From Halomonas sp. DQ26W (GTDB lineage Bacteria; Pseudomonadota; Gammaproteobacteria; Pseudomonadales; Halomonadaceae), in the NCBI RefSeq assembly GCF_003339685.1, contig NZ_QPKI01000003.1:1-60248 (forward strand): a DNA stretch of 60,248 bases. Reading direction: 5' to 3'. Of the stretch, positions 60,002 through 60,248 are shown in pieces. The translations under genes were made by a program, and so were the position numbers. The notes beneath the pieces were generated by a model. The model worked only from the letters and a program-made list of their open reading frames with translations. It made no database searches and was not told the origin of the DNA. The first letter of the stretch is position 1; each line of letters begins with the position of its first letter.

Positions 60002-60248
60002 TCAGCGCTTGCGCGGTTTACGGGTCGCCTTCGGCTTGGGTTTGGACTCGGTCTGCTTGGGCTCGGCCTGCTTGGGCTCGGCCTGCTTGGGCTCGGCCTG
60101 CTTGGGCTCGGCCTGCTTGGGCTCGGCCTGCTTGGGCTCGGCCTGCTTGGGCTCGGCCTGCTTGGGCTCGGCCTGCTTGGGCTCGGCCTGCTTGGGCTCG
60201 GCCTGCTTGGGCTCGGCCTGCTTGGGCTCGGCCTGCTTGGGCTCGGCC
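60002..60248 (-). CDS. Partial gene: C-terminus with QAEPK repeats and a basic tail
   Basis: The window ends inside this gene. Reading on the minus strand from 60248, a 15-bp unit repeats about 12.5 times without any change and codes for QAEPK. It is followed by QTESKPKPKATRKPRKR and a TGA at 60002. The start lies outside the window, so the family cannot be named. Lys/Ala/Pro-repeat tails of this sort occur in histone-H1-like, AlgP-like and phasin-type DNA- or granule-binding proteins. The repeats are identical at the DNA level, so copy number probably varies between strains. Confidence 0.8.
   Translation of the reverse strand, partial: AEPKQAEPKQAEPKQAEPKQAEPKQAEPKQAEPKQAEPKQAEPKQAEPKQAEPKQAEPKQAEPKQTESKPKPKATRKPRKR

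Noticed and set aside
60058..60248. CRISPR-like or noncoding minisatellite at the right edge
   Set aside because: The 15-bp unit is in frame and codes QAEPK, followed by a basic tail and a stop with a terminator, so a coding repeat is the better reading.

Overview
The window reads as a chromosomal stretch of a halophilic gammaproteobacterium of the Halomonas / Halomonadaceae type. This rests on GC-rich coding, a full Na+-translocating NADH:quinone reductase (nqrA-F), acidic tails and linkers on several proteins, and gene orders shared with Pseudomonas-like gammaproteobacteria (metZ-purF-cvpA-dedD-folC-accD ... truA-fimV-asd-leuB-leuD-leuC; leuS-lptE-holA). The genus is inferred from memory of gene order, not from a search.

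Layout. Positions 1-642 hold four tandem copies of a ~170-bp hairpin-forming repeat. From 757 to 18916 all genes lie on the minus strand: metZ, purF, cvpA, dedD (SPOR), folC, accD, trpA, trpB, trpF, truA, fimV, asd, leuB, leuD, leuC. The asd-leu part carries four copies of an ~80-bp structured repeat whose stems show compensatory base changes. A divergent LysR regulator (19230) follows, with a clear T-N11-A dyad upstream, then an unrecognised polytopic membrane protein. The minus-strand YbeL-like zinc-ribbon gene faces leuS-lptE-holA. A PA2779/PA2778 pair and a DUF488 gene come next.

The most interesting region is 28556-35882: a complete lasso-peptide biosynthetic cluster with a previously unannotated 51-residue precursor. 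The predicted core starts GGMKPNPSE (Gly1-Glu9 macrolactam) and ends in a C-terminal Ser. Around it are an ABC exporter, a nucleotidyltransferase-family protein, the B2 leader peptidase, the C asparagine-synthetase-like cyclase, the PqqD-like B1 leader-binding protein, and an HPr-kinase-like protein. The Ser terminus, the kinase and the nucleotidyltransferase together suggest a paeninodin/pseudomycoidin-like phosphorylated (and possibly further decorated) lasso peptide. The genes lie in three transcription units with alternating directions.

After the cluster come sthA, then nqrABCDEF with a degenerate ApbE-like lipoprotein gene and nqrM, an N-terminally extended GAPDH, mfd, two L,D-transpeptidases flanking an Lpp/OprI-like lipoprotein, the ABC-F protein YbiT, a GIY-YIG-like protein, a helical protein of unknown function, a NYN-domain protein, a DUF6586-like protein and topA. 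Upstream of topA is a 166-bp MITE-like element with 14-bp inverted ends at a CTAG site. The window ends inside a minus-strand gene whose C-terminus is a long run of perfect QAEPK pentapeptide repeats followed by a basic tail.

No tRNA, rRNA, CRISPR array or intact transposase gene was recognised.
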